Shown one piece after another: positions 12,963-26,100 of a stretch of 64,000 nucleotides of DNA (within the stretch, counting starts at the first letter, position 1; each line of letters starts with the position of its first letter). The translations under genes and the position numbers were made by a program. The notes beneath the pieces are model-generated. The model was not told the DNA's origin and did no database searches. It saw nothing but the letters and a program-made list of their open reading frames with translations. Origin of the DNA: Nematostella vectensis (taxonomy: Eukaryota; Cnidaria; Anthozoa; Actiniaria; Edwardsiidae); NCBI RefSeq assembly GCF_932526225.1, contig NC_064034.1:12474887-12538886 (forward strand), given 5' to 3'.

Positions 12963-13329
12963 TCACCAAATTTCTAATGCTCCACCCCTCCTAAGAACAT
13001 GCCGAGGCTCAGATAGCAGCAAAAAATATATATTTTTTTTCAAATAGTGATCGCTCTTAAAATGAAAAATCAAATTGTGCTCATACTATCGATAAGAACG
13101 TATTCAGCCGCCTTATAAAACGGCTCAGCCTCGACTGAAAATTAGACGTTCTTAGATAAAAAAAAACGAGTGTATGATAATGATTAAGGTAGACCAAGAA
13201 TTTAGCCTGTATACAGACCTCAGTAATTCCTTTTCTGTGTAAGATAGGAATTACGGAGGTATCTATGCAGGCTACCAAGAATTGAGATCTCTTCACAAAA
13301 TTTAACGAGATTAGGAGCTCTAGCTTAGA

Positions 13330-13437
13330 TCACTCTTTCTTTTCTTTCTTTCTTTCTTTCTTCCTTCCTTCCTATTTTTCTTTCTTTCTTTCGTCCTTTC
13401 TTTCTTTCTTTCTTTCTTTCGTCCTTTCTTTCTTTAT
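13330..13437. repeat. (TTTC)n microsatellite
   Basis: TTTC units are interrupted by TTCC and TCGTCC variants. Confidence 0.9.
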
Positions 13438-13462
13438 TTTACATTTTTTTAAACTGAAACCA

Positions 13463-13770
13463 TTTAAACATATCTAAAAGGCCTATTTCAGGAGTTTATA
13501 TTTTTCTCTCTCTTGAGCTGAAGTGTTTATATGGAGCAAATCCCTAAAGAAAGACCTCCCACCCTGCCACTCATTGAATCTTCATTGAAAATATCTTGAA
13601 ATATTAAATATAGAAAAACTATCTAAACTAATCTAGTAGTGCTATTTCAGGCTATTTTGTTTTTCTTTCTCTTGATCTGGAGAGTTTGATGTCTATGGAC
13701 CTGAACCTTAAAACTCAGACCTCCCAGAAAAAAGGCCCTCACACCCCGCCACTTGACTTTCCACTTAAAA
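13463..13770. repeat. Diverged tandem pair of about 150 bp
   Basis: The segment at about 13463-13595 and the one at 13622-13770 share CTATTTCAGG, a CTCTTGA.CTG motif, GACCTCCCA, CACCC.GCCACT and AAAATATC in the same order. This suggests an old tandem duplication. Confidence 0.5.
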
Positions 13771-15557
13771 ATATCCGCTAGATAATTCTCTAGAATAAAA
13801 GAATAACAATGTAGTCATATATTGGATTAGTCGCCTTGTTTATTTTTCAGCATTTTTGCAAAGCAATGTACAATAACTATGCACTGTTGTTTAATTATAT
13901 CACAATATAAGATGCGACAAATACTGTACATTATAGTGGAATATCATTCCTAACTTATACTTGGGATAATCAATTTTAATTACAATAAATAATATCCTCT
14001 AAATTTGGATTAGCTAAATATCTATTTAAATTTTCCTTTGGATGGATATATTTTGGCGGTTTATATATTGAGAATATTTTATATTGACAATTAACGTTAT
14101 CTGGGTTCTGTCTCTGGAGCAACTGCAGGCCCGTCCACGAAGAGTTAACAATGAGACTCCATACCTCGATTTCTATAGAACGAGGCAGTAAATACAAGGA
14201 AAATGCAAATAAGTGGACGGGTATTCTGCAGTTTAGCCCTGTCTCTAGTTCCTAAGTACAGTGGGAGTGACATCTGGTCGCTTGATTGCTACGAGTATTT
14301 ATCCCTACTCTAACACTTAGTGTGTCCCCTCATAAGCGAAAAGAAATGGTGTGCAATTAAATAAATAAATAAATTTTCTAATCAATATGTGTCTCACAAC
14401 AAGCTCTTACTATTTTATGCTCTCTTTTTTATAAGTTTTAAGGGGAATATTATTTTGTTTTTCTTTCTGCTCGAGGAGACAGTTGGATCAAGGCCAAAAA
14501 TACTCGAGTTTGCCACATACCCAAATAAAACAATCAAAAATCAATCTTCCGAAGCCCAGAAGACACTTGTAGGTTCATCGCATATTCAAGTCCTGTCTAG
14601 ATGGTAACCACAACTACAATGAAAACAATCCAATAGGACAAATCTAAAAAGCAATAGGATCAACAGCAATAGCTACACGACGGCTTATTGATAACAGTTA
14701 AGGACCACCTTAATCTCACCCATTTTCTATGACTGTTTCTTGATGTATTTATCCCCTTATATTTAAGGACGTGACCTCGGAATGGGTTCGTTTTGTTTTC
14801 AAGGTCTGTTTTCAAGTCAATGGATGGTCAAACAATTGAGTGCATAGTAATCAAACCTCCATCAAAGTCGATTTGTCTGCCTCCCTTGGTCCTTGAGTTT
14901 CCTGATGCCTTATCGTGATAGCCTCACAGTGTTATTTTGTGAAAATGACGCTTTTTATATAAACAATAACCAAATAACCATCGGTATTCAAGGAACTTCC
15001 TGTTCACCTATCGTCGTTATTCAGTTCAAATAAGATACTTCCCTCCTTGCTTAACCTGCATTTCCTTTTTTTTTCTCACGGAGTTCGATTCCATCCTTCA
15101 CCCTGGTTCCAATGACTCCACTATAGATCGACCGATAGCAAAGCAAAGTACAATAACTCTGCATAATTAAGCTCGTTCAACTTGGCTGATTTCCTGGCTA
15201 TCTTGATCTATCACTGAACGAAACATTTCCATTCCTCTTCGTTTTTTTTTTTACGGCGCCAAATCATCAAGAAATGATATGTTTATGATATCCGTAAATT
15301 CCGACGCAAAGTTATCTTTGATTAAACTTAGAGGAACTGGACATTGCCGTTTGTAACTTTAACGTGTGTAATAACTTTACAAAAAGGCTGAGTCAGGGCC
15401 TTGGGATTTCTTGGGCCAGAAGAAATGGTTCTGTTGATGCATTCTGCGTCAGAGTTTTTATCTTTTGCTTAACACCGTGATCCAGTAAGCATTATTGAGG
15501 AGCCTTGCTCGACTCTGTCCAAACTCATACATACTAGGCCGCATTCTATCGGTGTGC

Positions 15558-16181
15558 TCATAGTTCCGTACTGCACAAGTCAGTGTTCTTTAAACCGTCT
15601 TCCCAAAATGTATCGGTCCGCCCGACATACGTATATTGTCGGTTCAAACTCAAACTCCTCGCAATAGCGTTCGATGGTCTCGGTGTAACTGGTATTACTG
15701 GCTCGCTCACAATCTGCCGTCGCTTGTTTTTCGAAACCGAGCTGTTCTTTCGCCGCAATTTGGCTCTGTTTCCCCAGTCAATTACACTTTTATCCACATT
15801 ATTGTTCAAATCATTAACGATTTCCTCCTCCAAACAAGGCTCGACTTTCTTTCTGATATCCACTTCGTCAATCAGCTTACTCTTAATAAGATCCTCTGTT
15901 TGGAGTCCATTTTCCGACTCTTTAGATTTAAGTGAGAGCAGTGATATTTCCTCTGTTGTTACTTCTAAGTCTCTTGTGAGAGCTTGACTCCGTTCGTACT
16001 CCAAGTTTTTATCTTTCTCTCGCATTGTGTCCGTACTGAAAATAACCTCCCAGCCGCAAAAGGCCTCTTTTAAACACTCCAAACTATTCTTGTCTTCCGC
16101 AAAATTCCTGCGTTTGATATGAGCAGTGATTATTACTAGACTAGGAAAAACGTGTTGCGTCTTTCTTAACCTCACATGCAA
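15558..16181 (-). CDS. Terminal exon of unknown gene with C-terminal PDZ ligand
   Basis: The minus-strand frame is open from about 16255 down to the TGA at 15558-15560. It has no ATG before an internal Met (codon at 16025), so the 5' end is probably an intron acceptor, for example one just upstream of 16138 or 16110, and the gene continues to the right. The product is hydrophilic and acidic (EVTTEEISLLSLKSKESENG), then basic with clustered Ser (KLRRKNSSVSKNKRRQ), and ends TDLCSTEL. There is no membrane segment in this exon. The last six residues equal those of the plus-strand exon ending at 495, while the codons differ (for example AGT versus TCC for Ser), so the match is at protein level. 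The ending fits a class I PDZ ligand. The rest of the two proteins does not align by eye. A start at Met 16025 (155 aa) is the alternative. Confidence 0.5.
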   Translation of the reverse strand: MHVRLRKTQHVFPSLVIITAHIKRRNFAEDKNSLECLKEAFCGWEVIFSTDTMREKDKNLEYERSQALTRDLEVTTEEISLLSLKSKESENGLQTEDLIKSKLIDEVDIRKKVEPCLEEEIVNDLNNNVDKSVIDWGNRAKLRRKNSSVSKNKRRQIVSEPVIPVTPRPSNAIARSLSLNRQYTYVGRTDTFWEDGLKNTDLCSTEL

Positions 16182-19100
16182 ATGTGGACAGTTCCGACAG
16201 CAGATAAGCTACGGGCGACTGACTCTGGTTTGAATAAGACGACCTACGCCTATTGTGGTGTTAATTGTGACCCTCACTCCTCCAATCAAAGCCTCTTGAA
16301 AACGTCATCTCTCTCTCTGGGCTCGTTTTGATAGAAGCCTGGCGCACTTCAGACAGACCCTCCACAGCGCACAACGCGTCTCTAAAAGTGTTTCATTGTG
16401 TTCCTCGTAGCAGTTGGTCTTGTTAGTTTTCTTAGTTTGATAAAAGCGCATTTTTACGCTGTGTAGGCCTCTACTGCCCTTTCGACTTTTGTATGTTAAT
16501 TATATACGACTGATTTTCCGGCTGTCGTGATGGAGTGTGTTTGTATTAGAATTAGTTCGGCTAATTGAAGCATGTTTCAGCTTTTTCTAGTTTCGTGAAT
16601 ATGTCAATGTTTACGAAGTAGGTGGAGAATGTGTCCGAATTTGCAAATACGAAGAAGCGATACCCGAAGGCTAATTTAAAATTCGCAGTTTCTGTCTTTG
16701 TTGGATTACGAATTGAGAATGTCTCTTTTTAAATCGATGCAAGCGATAGTTCACACTCAGGCAATTAGCGGAATTGAGGCGCAATAAGAACCATTACGCT
16801 AATGATTCTTGATCGAGTAATCAAATCCGAGCGGCAAAAGCTCCCGGATAAAGGGAAACGACAATGAGCAGGCCATTTACTCACTCAAACAAAAGCTACT
16901 AAGACAATAGAGGCACGGAAATGTCATTGTACGCAAGACCGGGCGAGTCTTCAAAGGACCCGCGAAAGACGAGGGGGAGGGGAACCGCTTACCTTTACCG
17001 CCTTTATTCATGGTTATATTTATGTCAAGTTGTTGTGTTCAGGATGCGAATTCGTCTAAAGGGCGTCGTATTTTTTTCCTATATTGGATTAACGCCTTAG
17101 ACACACTTTTTTCTCAAATTCTCCCTTATTACTTATTCTTCTCTCAAAAAAAACTAGCATTTTCAAGTCTTCGTATCCGGTCTTGAAATATCACACCTGG
17201 CTCAGTCCGGTTCAGTTCGGATTCACACAAATGTGAGAACAGCGTCATAGGAGAGAATTAAATAGATTCAGATTTACTAAAGGCTTTTGTTATATGTTTA
17301 AATGACGCATTTCGTGTGTGTGTGTGCATTTTTCCTTATCTTTTATCTTCAAAGTATTTGCATATAGTGACTGTTATATACCAGTGTTTTTATCATCCAT
17401 TGGTGGTCGCTTTTTATCTATTAGATAAATGTTTAAAACAGCTAATTTTGGTAATTATGATCTCCTATCTTTTTTGCGATTTTAAAAGCAGAACACCCAC
17501 GAGCTTTCTATGAAATATCTTTTTTTCTCTATGAAATATCAACAAACATTACCTATAATGTCGTGTTTATACATAGGAAGTATGTTCATACGGCAACAGG
17601 GAAATATTTCTTTGTGCGTATTTTTTTTTCAAAAACAATGCACAAACTTAAGTGTATGGCTGTTTTCTATTTTTTCCCACGGTTTTCTGATCAACAAAGA
17701 GTTTCGGTGGTTATGAAATATCGCATTTGTCGTAAATCAGAGTAATACACGTATGGGATGATTGATTTGAATGTTAAACCCGACCACTTTACTTTGTTCA
17801 CCATTCTTGTGGTCATGACCAAGGTCACTTCACGAAATAGGTCTGACGATAAAAATGGCAAAGGAAATACTTCCCTCGCATGTCGTAATAACCAAAGCTT
17901 TCCGACGAGCAGTTAATACACGGAAAAACCTCCTAATGTCAATACTGGTGTGAATAATCAGGGCTTATACCCGCGCAAAGTCTGACAGCAATGGAGACCC
18001 AGCTGTGCGACGAGTAGCTTAACGAGCCTTCCGACGAGTAGCAAAGTAGTTAATGTTACGGAAGAACATCATAGATCTAGTTATAGTCACTAATCTGGGT
18101 TTATAGAGACGTCAATGTTAACGTGTATTCTCTTAGAGAGGCAGCCAAACACCCTTCCGATAAGCACGAGTGGATGGGGTAGTGAGACGCAGCCTAATTT
18201 TTGTTTTCCTTAAATCATCTCTTCCTCGTTAGTGTGCAGTGTAGATTAATTTGCCGTGCGTCCGTACCCTATTGCCCACTGCATCGCTACGTTACTCCAC
18301 CAAGGAATGGCAACGATTGCTGCTTAGCCTGCTTTTACGAAAAGAGGAGCCTGATATTCATTCAGTAGGGAGGCCATCGAACGAAAGGTCGTCACTGTCA
18401 AAAATTGAAAATGACGTCATTTTTGTGCGCGTCTTTTTCGCTATATTTCATTATTTCGCAATATTTAACGATACCGTAGACCCAAATGTCTTCATTTCGG
18501 GTAAAAAATTTTTATTATGCCATTCGATGACAATAGGCACACTCAAGTTGTTAGCAAAAAATACCACCAAAATCTTAAATACTCCGCCAGATATTCGAGA
18601 AAAACCGAATTCGAACGAGTGTAGCGTTATTCTCGAAGGCGTCAATAATCCAATAATCCTGTTTACTTAGCTCAAAGTCCCGCGATCAACATCCGGGGAA
18701 CTTAGTTTTACGGCTTTTCTCTCTAATTAGCATACAAGCGCGTCAGTATCATTATCGACGTTTTATCCGAGATTTACCCGTATTTATATCAACTTTATAA
18801 GCGTTTACTCTAAATTTTGCATAGTTGTAAACTACGCCAAGATTAAGTTAGAATCTTTGGCTTCCTTCGAAGAAGGCTAAGCGAGGAAAAAAGCCCAAAA
18901 CATAGAGCTGTCTCCGTTCGCGGTCTTTTTAAGTTTTTCGCGCTCTTTTCTTCGGTGCAAGAAAGCTCGCTTCGGTCTAGGCATCTTCCTTCACTTGCAC
19001 GACTAGCGCTATGACATTTGAGCGCCTAAGAGTTTTCCCGCTGCGTGTAAAGCGTGCAATGTGATTGGTTGCCATACTCTGCTCTATTTGCTCTTCGTCT

Positions 19101-19861
19101 GTCATTACTGTCACGCTGTTTTCACAACTTCAGTCCCCGATATCTCGCAATCAAATTTCACCCCATCTTACTCTAAATATGTGAATTAAAGGTACACTTC
19201 TAACCGCCCGATTCCTACGCAACTTGGCAAGCGTCTAGTATAGATATTGTTCTGTCACACCGTGCCGCGGATAATCAATAGCTTTTTTTTGCTACGGACT
19301 TAATTAGCGCGTTGTAGCCAAAAAAGCAAAATTATTCCACGCCTAACTTTGACCCTTGATTATCAATTAACGAGGCTGTGTGACGTCAAATGTAGACACG
19401 GTTTGTCAGTTTAGTACATAACGAAAGATATAAAGCAGATCCCGGGAGGTTACGCGCTTTTGGTGTGTATAAATAATTCGCATGTTTAAAAGTGGTCGAT
19501 TTCGCACTTCGGACCAGGCAAAAGCAATCAAAACTAAGCGCGTATAAAAAAATGATTATTTTAAGAGGAAAGTACAATAATTAAGCTTTAAATTGATATA
19601 TAGTTTGTTGGCATTTGCTTTAATCCGACGCGAGCGCGAGCGATTTTCCCGGGACGATCGGGGTAATTACCGCTTGGGTCTAGGTATCCTTAAGCCCGAG
19701 ATGCTCATCACTGACGAAACCATCTGATGGGTCATCCCCAATCTGGCAGCCTTTCTCGAGAAGGTGCGTATTTCTGTCAGCATATGGGATAAGGCTGAAG
19801 GATGATTGTATAGTGACCAAAAGTATATTGCTCTACTTGCCCATCGGACAGTGCCTACGGG

Positions 19862-19949
19862 GTGAATGAATGAATGAATGAATGAATGAATGAATGAATG
19901 AATGAATGAATGAATGAATGAATGAATGAATGAATGAATGAATGAATGG
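19862..19949. repeat. (TGAA)n microsatellite
   Basis: About 22 almost perfect TGAA units. They produce a meaningless repetitive open frame on the minus strand. Confidence 0.95.
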
Positions 19950-20614
19950 ATGAATTGGGGGCGAACACACACTCTTTTACTGGTCATCTATAAACATTTT
20001 TATTATATTTGGGGAAGTTGGGGGAGGCTGTCCCCAGTACACCACCTCCTAATAATATGTCCCTGAGCACCCCGTTCTCTTATTATAATAGATTATTAAT
20101 TCGGTTCATATGCAGAGTAAATTTTTTTTTTAGTTTTGCTAACTTGCCTTTTTTGGGGGCATATCACGAAAATTTAGCCAAAAATTGTCGTTTTTTCCCA
20201 GACGCGGTCTCTTCCAGGAAACTAATCCATTCCTTATTTGGAAAACCTGCAAGATTCTTGTCATTTTTAGGGCTGCCGTACCGCAGGTGCTTCGTAAACA
20301 TTATGACTTGTAATCAGAAGAGAAATACAGTGACTGTGTCCTCGGTACCAGTCCCTCGAAACGTCAACGTTTTCTTTATATGTGGAGGGAGGGGGTACCT
20401 TGGCATATACCAAGCCACGCTACTCATCATAAATCCCGATAATAGTTTCTCTTATTATTAGCCAAAAATGCATATTGTTCTCTGGACATTTTCTCGTTAA
20501 TCTCAACGGAACGAATTAACACGTTCGTAATTCCCGCGCTCCGAGTTCAAGCGCTGACATTGGTGCGCGTTTAATCACCCTTATGGGAGATGCACCGACC
20601 CGTGCCCTAACTAC

Positions 20615-20640
20615 CTGTCAATCATTTTTATGATTGACAG
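20615..20640. repeat. Perfect short hairpin
   Basis: An 11-bp perfect stem (CTGTCAATCAT / ATGATTGACAG) surrounds a TTTT loop. It is isolated, with no gene nearby; its function is unknown. Confidence 0.7.
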
Positions 20641-21660
20641 CAAATAAAGAAAATGCTTGACTGAACATGGCCTTACTTTTCGCTTGAGACATTTGGCGGC
20701 GCAGTCCGAGTAAGGCATTGCAAAGCAACGAAATAAAGTAATGTATACGGGGTGTGGTCATTCGAGGACTTGGGAAGAAGGGGTGGAATGCCAATTTGCT
20801 TGGCGCATCTCACTTGGCACGTTCCATTGAACCCTTGATGCCCTATTAAGTTGATAACGATAAGTGATTGCAGTAATAGCGGCAATAGATTAGGGATAAG
20901 CTCTTCATTATAAAGCAATAAGTGTTACATTCAAGCAAGGTCAAGTAGGACCACACACAGCACCATGGTCATAATGACACAGCAGACAACAACCTTCGCT
21001 ACATTGTATCCATGATCGGGCTATGATATACCCTTGTCTTATAATAAACTAACTCAACGCTCATGGAGAAGTTCCAATCTCTTCTATTTCTGCTAGCAAA
21101 GAAATGAGTGAACAGGATATTGGTATGGTCTGTCTTGCGATGCCTGTTGTAGCTGCTGTTGTCAGTTTTCTAATTCTGGAAATGCCAAAGATGTTGCGAA
21201 TACCATTTACTGGGATAAGATTATAAATGACCTTGTCATGCTTAGGAAACAAGGCCACTAATAAGGCCCATTAGTATTAAGCTGCTGTCTAAACAGAACA
21301 ATTAGCTCATTACTATACTACTGATAACTATAACTATACACCAGGTCTTCCTATGTACGGAATTATCAGGAACAATGTCTATAACCTTGCCTTTTAATCT
21401 TTTGCACTGCCAAGATGTACAGTGAAGAAACAGGCAGTTATTCACGTTTTAAAAGGGTGCGTTATGAACCTGATGGATAGCAGGTTGAAGGGTCCATGTT
21501 ACCCCTTTTTTATCAAAGATCTTTGACTTATTTCCAACATTAATTCTGCACGGTGTCTAGTATTCCGTGTATTACGTGCAGAAGAGCACACGCCCCCAAG
21601 ACCTTTACCTGATATGCGTCAGCAGAGGTTAATTTACTTGCCATGTGGCGCCTTATGACG

Positions 21661-21718
21661 ATAAGTGTAACAGTCACAGGGCTACTTGACGATAAGTGTG
21701 TTTCAGTCACAGGGCTTC
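21661..21718. repeat. Short tandem duplication
   Basis: GACGATAAGTGT followed by CAGTCACAGGGCT occurs twice, head to tail. Confidence 0.75.
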
Positions 21719-21741
21719 TTTCTCGGACTCACGTGTAGTTG

Positions 21742-21825
21742 CCAGTGCTGAAAACGCAAGACTAGTTCCAGTACTGCGCGGTTAAACTATACCTTTTGTT
21801 TTTAAATGGCGGCGTTTTACCGGCA
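21742..21825 (+). mobile_element. MITE-like family B, internal fragment
   Basis: It matches the interior of the complete element at 33872-34144 (AACGCAAGACTAGTTCCAGT, then AAATGGCGGCGTTTTACCG) but lacks both terminal repeats. Confidence 0.65.
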
Positions 21826-22795
21826 AACTGTCACATTTTGGCGAATGCTACACCAAACTTAGGCTATAATTTTCTTTATGACTCCCTCATTATCAAACAA
21901 ATCTGTCATCTTGTGTACATGGTTTTAAATGCTGTACAGTTAGTCAAAACAGCGACTAAAGTCAGCCTTTCCTACCTTCACTCGATCGATTCAACACTAC
22001 GATTGTGTTTGTTTTTGCCAGAACACGCGCATACGCATACGTTATTCAGCACCGTACGTGTAGTTGAGTCTTGTGCTGGGGCTAGCTCTGTACCTATACG
22101 CCACGTGCTTCTTTGGCCACCTTACCTGTTTCTGTGGTTAAACTGAGTTGATACTGGATGTTGTATGTATTACCACTAGGTAAAATATGATGATGGTTCA
22201 GTATTTGATTTGGACCAAAGATCCGTGCGCTCCTAATTATGGAAAATTAAGTATACCGCCACGAGCTAGAACGAGCTACCTCAGAGAAAAAGGGCCGATC
22301 TATGGGAACGAATTCCCCTTGTGGGAATTTACTTTTTTTTTTTCTTGAGCTAGGAATGTCGTTCACATAAATTATTTAAACATATTTTGCTCTCACACGT
22401 TCAATCGCTCATTTCTTCCCCCTACTATTTCACATAAGTACGGAGGCGTGGTCGCTACACTTTGAACTCGCTTGGTATATATTATCCATTCAAGTACCTT
22501 TCCTAAGATGCAAAAACCAAGCTTATAATTGGTAGTCGTCCTAGAGCCGTTCACCCCAAATAAACAGTAGTATACCCGAAAATGTCAAGATCTGGGTCCT
22601 TGAGATCCTAAACCGTTAGACAGATTCCAGCGTGGTGCACATTACTTATTGATGACTTCAAGAAACTGTTATACGCCAGACGAATTTGTATCTCTCAGAC
22701 CCACAGGGACACAGGTAGGTGTAGTCTTAATGTATTTTCTTTCCTTCTTGTCAAGTCTTCCTTTTTTTTATCTAGTCTTGTCTATAAGCCATGCC

Positions 22796-22796
22796 C

Positions 22797-22827
<31 letters not shown>

Positions 22828-22838
22828 ACACACACACA
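22796..22838. repeat. Poly-C / (CA)n simple repeat
   Basis: A run of about 19 C followed by about 12 CA units. Confidence 0.9.
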
Positions 22839-23024
22839 ACACAACTTATATTTGGATCAGTCACATGTTTATTGGGGCCGCAAGTTAATAAATTTTTGTA
22901 TAAGCTTTAATGTGATACCCATATCATTATTATTGTATTATCACTGTCAGTACCCAGTTTATTTTACGGCGAAGACAATGCAGGGGAACTACTCTTGATT
23001 TGACTTGGAGAAAACGGTGTATTG

Positions 23025-23105
23025 TTCTCAACTCTGGGTAACTCTGCTGGGTAACTCTTGTTCATAATTCTGGGTAACTCTGTTACCCTTTTTTCTTTTT
23101 CAGCC
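23025..23105 (+). promoter_or_regulatory. GGTAACTCTG repeats and splice acceptor just before the ADAM start codon
   Basis: Four short copies of a (G)GGTAACTCT motif occur between 23036 and 23085. They are followed by a strong pyrimidine tract ending in CAG at 23103, two bases before the ATG at 23106. A 5' UTR intron is therefore likely and the true promoter lies further left. Confidence 0.45.
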
Positions 23106-26100
23106 ATGGAGTCTCTCGTCGGCTTATTAATAGCGACACTACTCATCTATATCGCCAATGGTAATTCACATTCCACAAATTTGTCGAAGAAAGCATCATA
23201 AGTGTAAAACTGTCCCTTAGAACCTGTAAAAAATCAAGACAATGTTTTTCTAAATAAAAAGGGGGAGAAAGTTAGGTTAAGGGGGCTTTCGCAAACCACC
23301 AATCTCTCCCAAACGCGTTAAACAGAAGCCCACGCCCACAGCAGTTGGATAGAGGGAATGACATAAAGAACCCTCTTGTTTTCAGGTGCATCTATCTATG
23401 AGGACGAGGTAGACTGGAATGCGTATGAAGTGACTTATCCAAGGAGAGCGGACTCTTTGAGTGCGGACGGGGGTGATGCAGAGCTATCCACAAGGACAAA
23501 GGTCAGACGTGGTATAGTAGATAGACAACAGGCAACCTGTAGAAAAACTAGATGGTCGTGGTGTATACAAGCTATAAATCAACACAATGTTGAAAAAGTA
23601 TGCTAAGTCAGCCGCCAGTCTATTGTCAGCCGCCATTTTCTCTTCACAGCAAAACGCCAAATGAGAGAAATCACCATTTTCCATCGGCTGATTAGGGGTA
23701 ACTAAGTCAAATGGCTTTTTCGAGACAACTACAAATAACTATTTTTCCAATATGGAATGAAAAGAATAACAAAGGTCTCCCGGGTCGGGCTCCCTGTCCC
23801 AGGAGGTGAACGTGAGGAGAACCTTCTATTTTTGTGCCCTTGTCAACCACACCTCACCAGTCATTTTCAACAAATATTTGACTGTTGGAGGACAAACTTT
23901 GAGAACGAATCTCAAAGTAACCTCCTAAAATTAAAATCTTATTAAAATCTTATTAGAATCAAAATCTTTATTTACCAAATCTTGAAAAAATTACAACAGC
24001 ATCCCAAAAAGGGACAATGGAAATGAATGCTCTCACGTGTACTTTGCAGGATGACAAAATATGAGGCTGAGGCTTTTTGCGAAGCCTTTTTTGTCAATAA
24101 TTCAACCGTATTTGTTATCATATTTTAACCTGCATTATTTTCTAGATCGGCCATGAAGAGCAAGCGTCATATGTCGTGAACGCGTTCGGGAAAACCCACC
24201 ACATCGACCTCAAGAAAAATCGGTCTGTTCTTTGTACCTTTTTATATTCTGTTATTATTTTATAATCGTATTCTGCTTACAGGTAATAAACACTACGTTT
24301 CTGTGACCCTGTGAAAAAAAAAAAGACAAACTACCTATCGTAGGAAAGTGGAGACAATTTTACCTCCTTTATTCACTTTTGGTTGATATTAGTTTGTTAT
24401 TTTAGTGATCTGGTTTCCCCATCGTTCACCCTACGCTATTTCAAGAAGGATGGCACTGAAGTCCTCAAACAGGTGACGTGATCACGTGATGTCCTTGTCG
24501 ATGTTCACTTAAAATGCGCACTGGTAGATGGCCTTTCCATTATTCCTTTGTCAGACCCTACCTAATTCCTACGCCCTCAACATCTCGGTTTTTGCCACAG
24601 GTTTCCCCGGAGAAGTGTCATTATCATGGTCGTATCCGAGGAAATTCCGACTCTCTTGCTGTGATCAGCACGTGTTCAGGACTCAGGTAAGTCTTTAATT
24701 AATTGTTAACTATCAATTGTGTTTCTCTGCTTAGACTTAGCACCTATTTCGTCTTCCTGTTAACATCAAGTTATTTGATTCTTTGTTGTTATCATTGTGA
24801 AATACCTGGGCCTATTTTAAGATAAAATGCCCCCAAATGAATTTGCGGTCGCGCGAACACGAGAATGTAAGACTGTTTCTTCAACTTTACAATTATCCCT
24901 AAGTGTACCTCTAGAGAAATTCATCTCTTTTTGAAGCATTATTATTAGCTGCTTACTCTTGCAGAGGCTTTATCGACGACGGAAAGTCCCGTTTCTACAT
25001 TCAACCACATGACGACAAGGTAAGTCGATGCAGATAATCATCCCAGCCTTTCTAAAGAAACGCGTTTTTAGAAGGCCAATCACGCCGCTGTCTCACGCTC
25101 TTTCTCAATATAGAGTCAGGCATAGCATCCATTCCCATCGGCTAATTCAATCGAGTAACTAAAATAAGTTCAATCAAATATTTTTAATAGAATACCAGTC
25201 TTCAAACGTGGATGGTTGTTATAAAGTTTTCTTGTTACTTTTGACATTCTTTAACAAATCTGGACATCTTGCTCATCTCATAAAATATGAGCATAACCAC
25301 CAGTCGTGCGCGTACCAAAGCAAGATTATTATCCTTATCAGGGTACTGGTGCACACAAGGTGTACGCCGTGAAACCATTGGACCAACAGACCCCACGTGA
25401 TTGCGGTAGGTCCTTCTTCCCAGTTCTGGAGAAATGGGTCTTTGGTAACTTCCATATGACTCATGTCTGACCACGGAACTAAGCAGAATTTACATAGAAA
25501 CAGGAAATCGGGCCCGGAATCTAGTGTCGACGGAAACAGGCACTACAGAGCGACGCACTGCCAACTGCGTAACCAATTGCTCCTAGATAACAGTAACCTG
25601 ATCCTTACACCGGTGTTAGGGAGTCTGGTGAATCTTGCTGTGTCCGAAAATGTGCTATGGGAGTCTTGTATAACTGTTTTAGGGGAGTCTTGTCAATCTG
25701 AGTGTTACACCAGTGTTAGGGGCTATATAAACTTGGAGTGTTACACCAGTGTTAGGGACTATATAAACTTGGAGTGATACACCAGTGTTAGGGACTATAT
25801 AAACTTGGAGTGTTACACCAGTGTTAGGGAATATATAAACTTGGAGTGTTACACCAGTGTTAGGGACTATATAAACTTGGAGTGTTACACCAGTGTTAGG
25901 GACTATATAAACTTGGAGTGTTACACCAGTGTTAGGGACTATATAAACTTGGAGTGTTACACCAGTGTTAGGGGCTATATAAACTTGGAGTGTTACACCA
26001 GTGTTAGGGACTATATAAACTTGGAGTGTTACACCAGTGTTAGGGACTATATAAACTTGGAGTGTTACACCAGTGTTAGGGACTATATAAACTTGGAGTG

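Larger units (their letters stand above)
8732..15557. other. Gene-poor region, no gene recognised
   Basis: Short open frames only, none with a recognisable domain or splice chain. It contains homopolymer tracts (12885-12962), a TTTC microsatellite (13330-13437), a diverged direct repeat (13463-13770), and a short direct repeat near 12245-12325 (GACGCTTCGG plus TTACGGATGT type copies). Small exons without recognisable domains could be missed by eye. Confidence 0.4.
16262..23100. other. Gene-poor region upstream of the ADAM gene
   Basis: No coding exon could be supported. It contains a palindromic CRE-type TGACGTCA near 18412, the TGAA microsatellite (19862-19949), a perfect hairpin (20615-20640), a short direct repeat (21661-21718), a MITE fragment (21742-21825) and a C-run/CA repeat (22796-22838). 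Upstream exons of the gene at 15558-16181 may lie here but were not identified. Confidence 0.4.

Noticed and set aside
18251..18670. 139-codon open frame
   Set aside because: Starts from TTG, has no recognisable domain or signal, and is AT-rich intergenic sequence.
19667..19987. Minus-strand frame rich in HSFI repeats
   Set aside because: Translation of the TGAA microsatellite.
20009..20461. 150-codon open frame
   Set aside because: Starts from a non-ATG codon in the given track; no domain or splice support.
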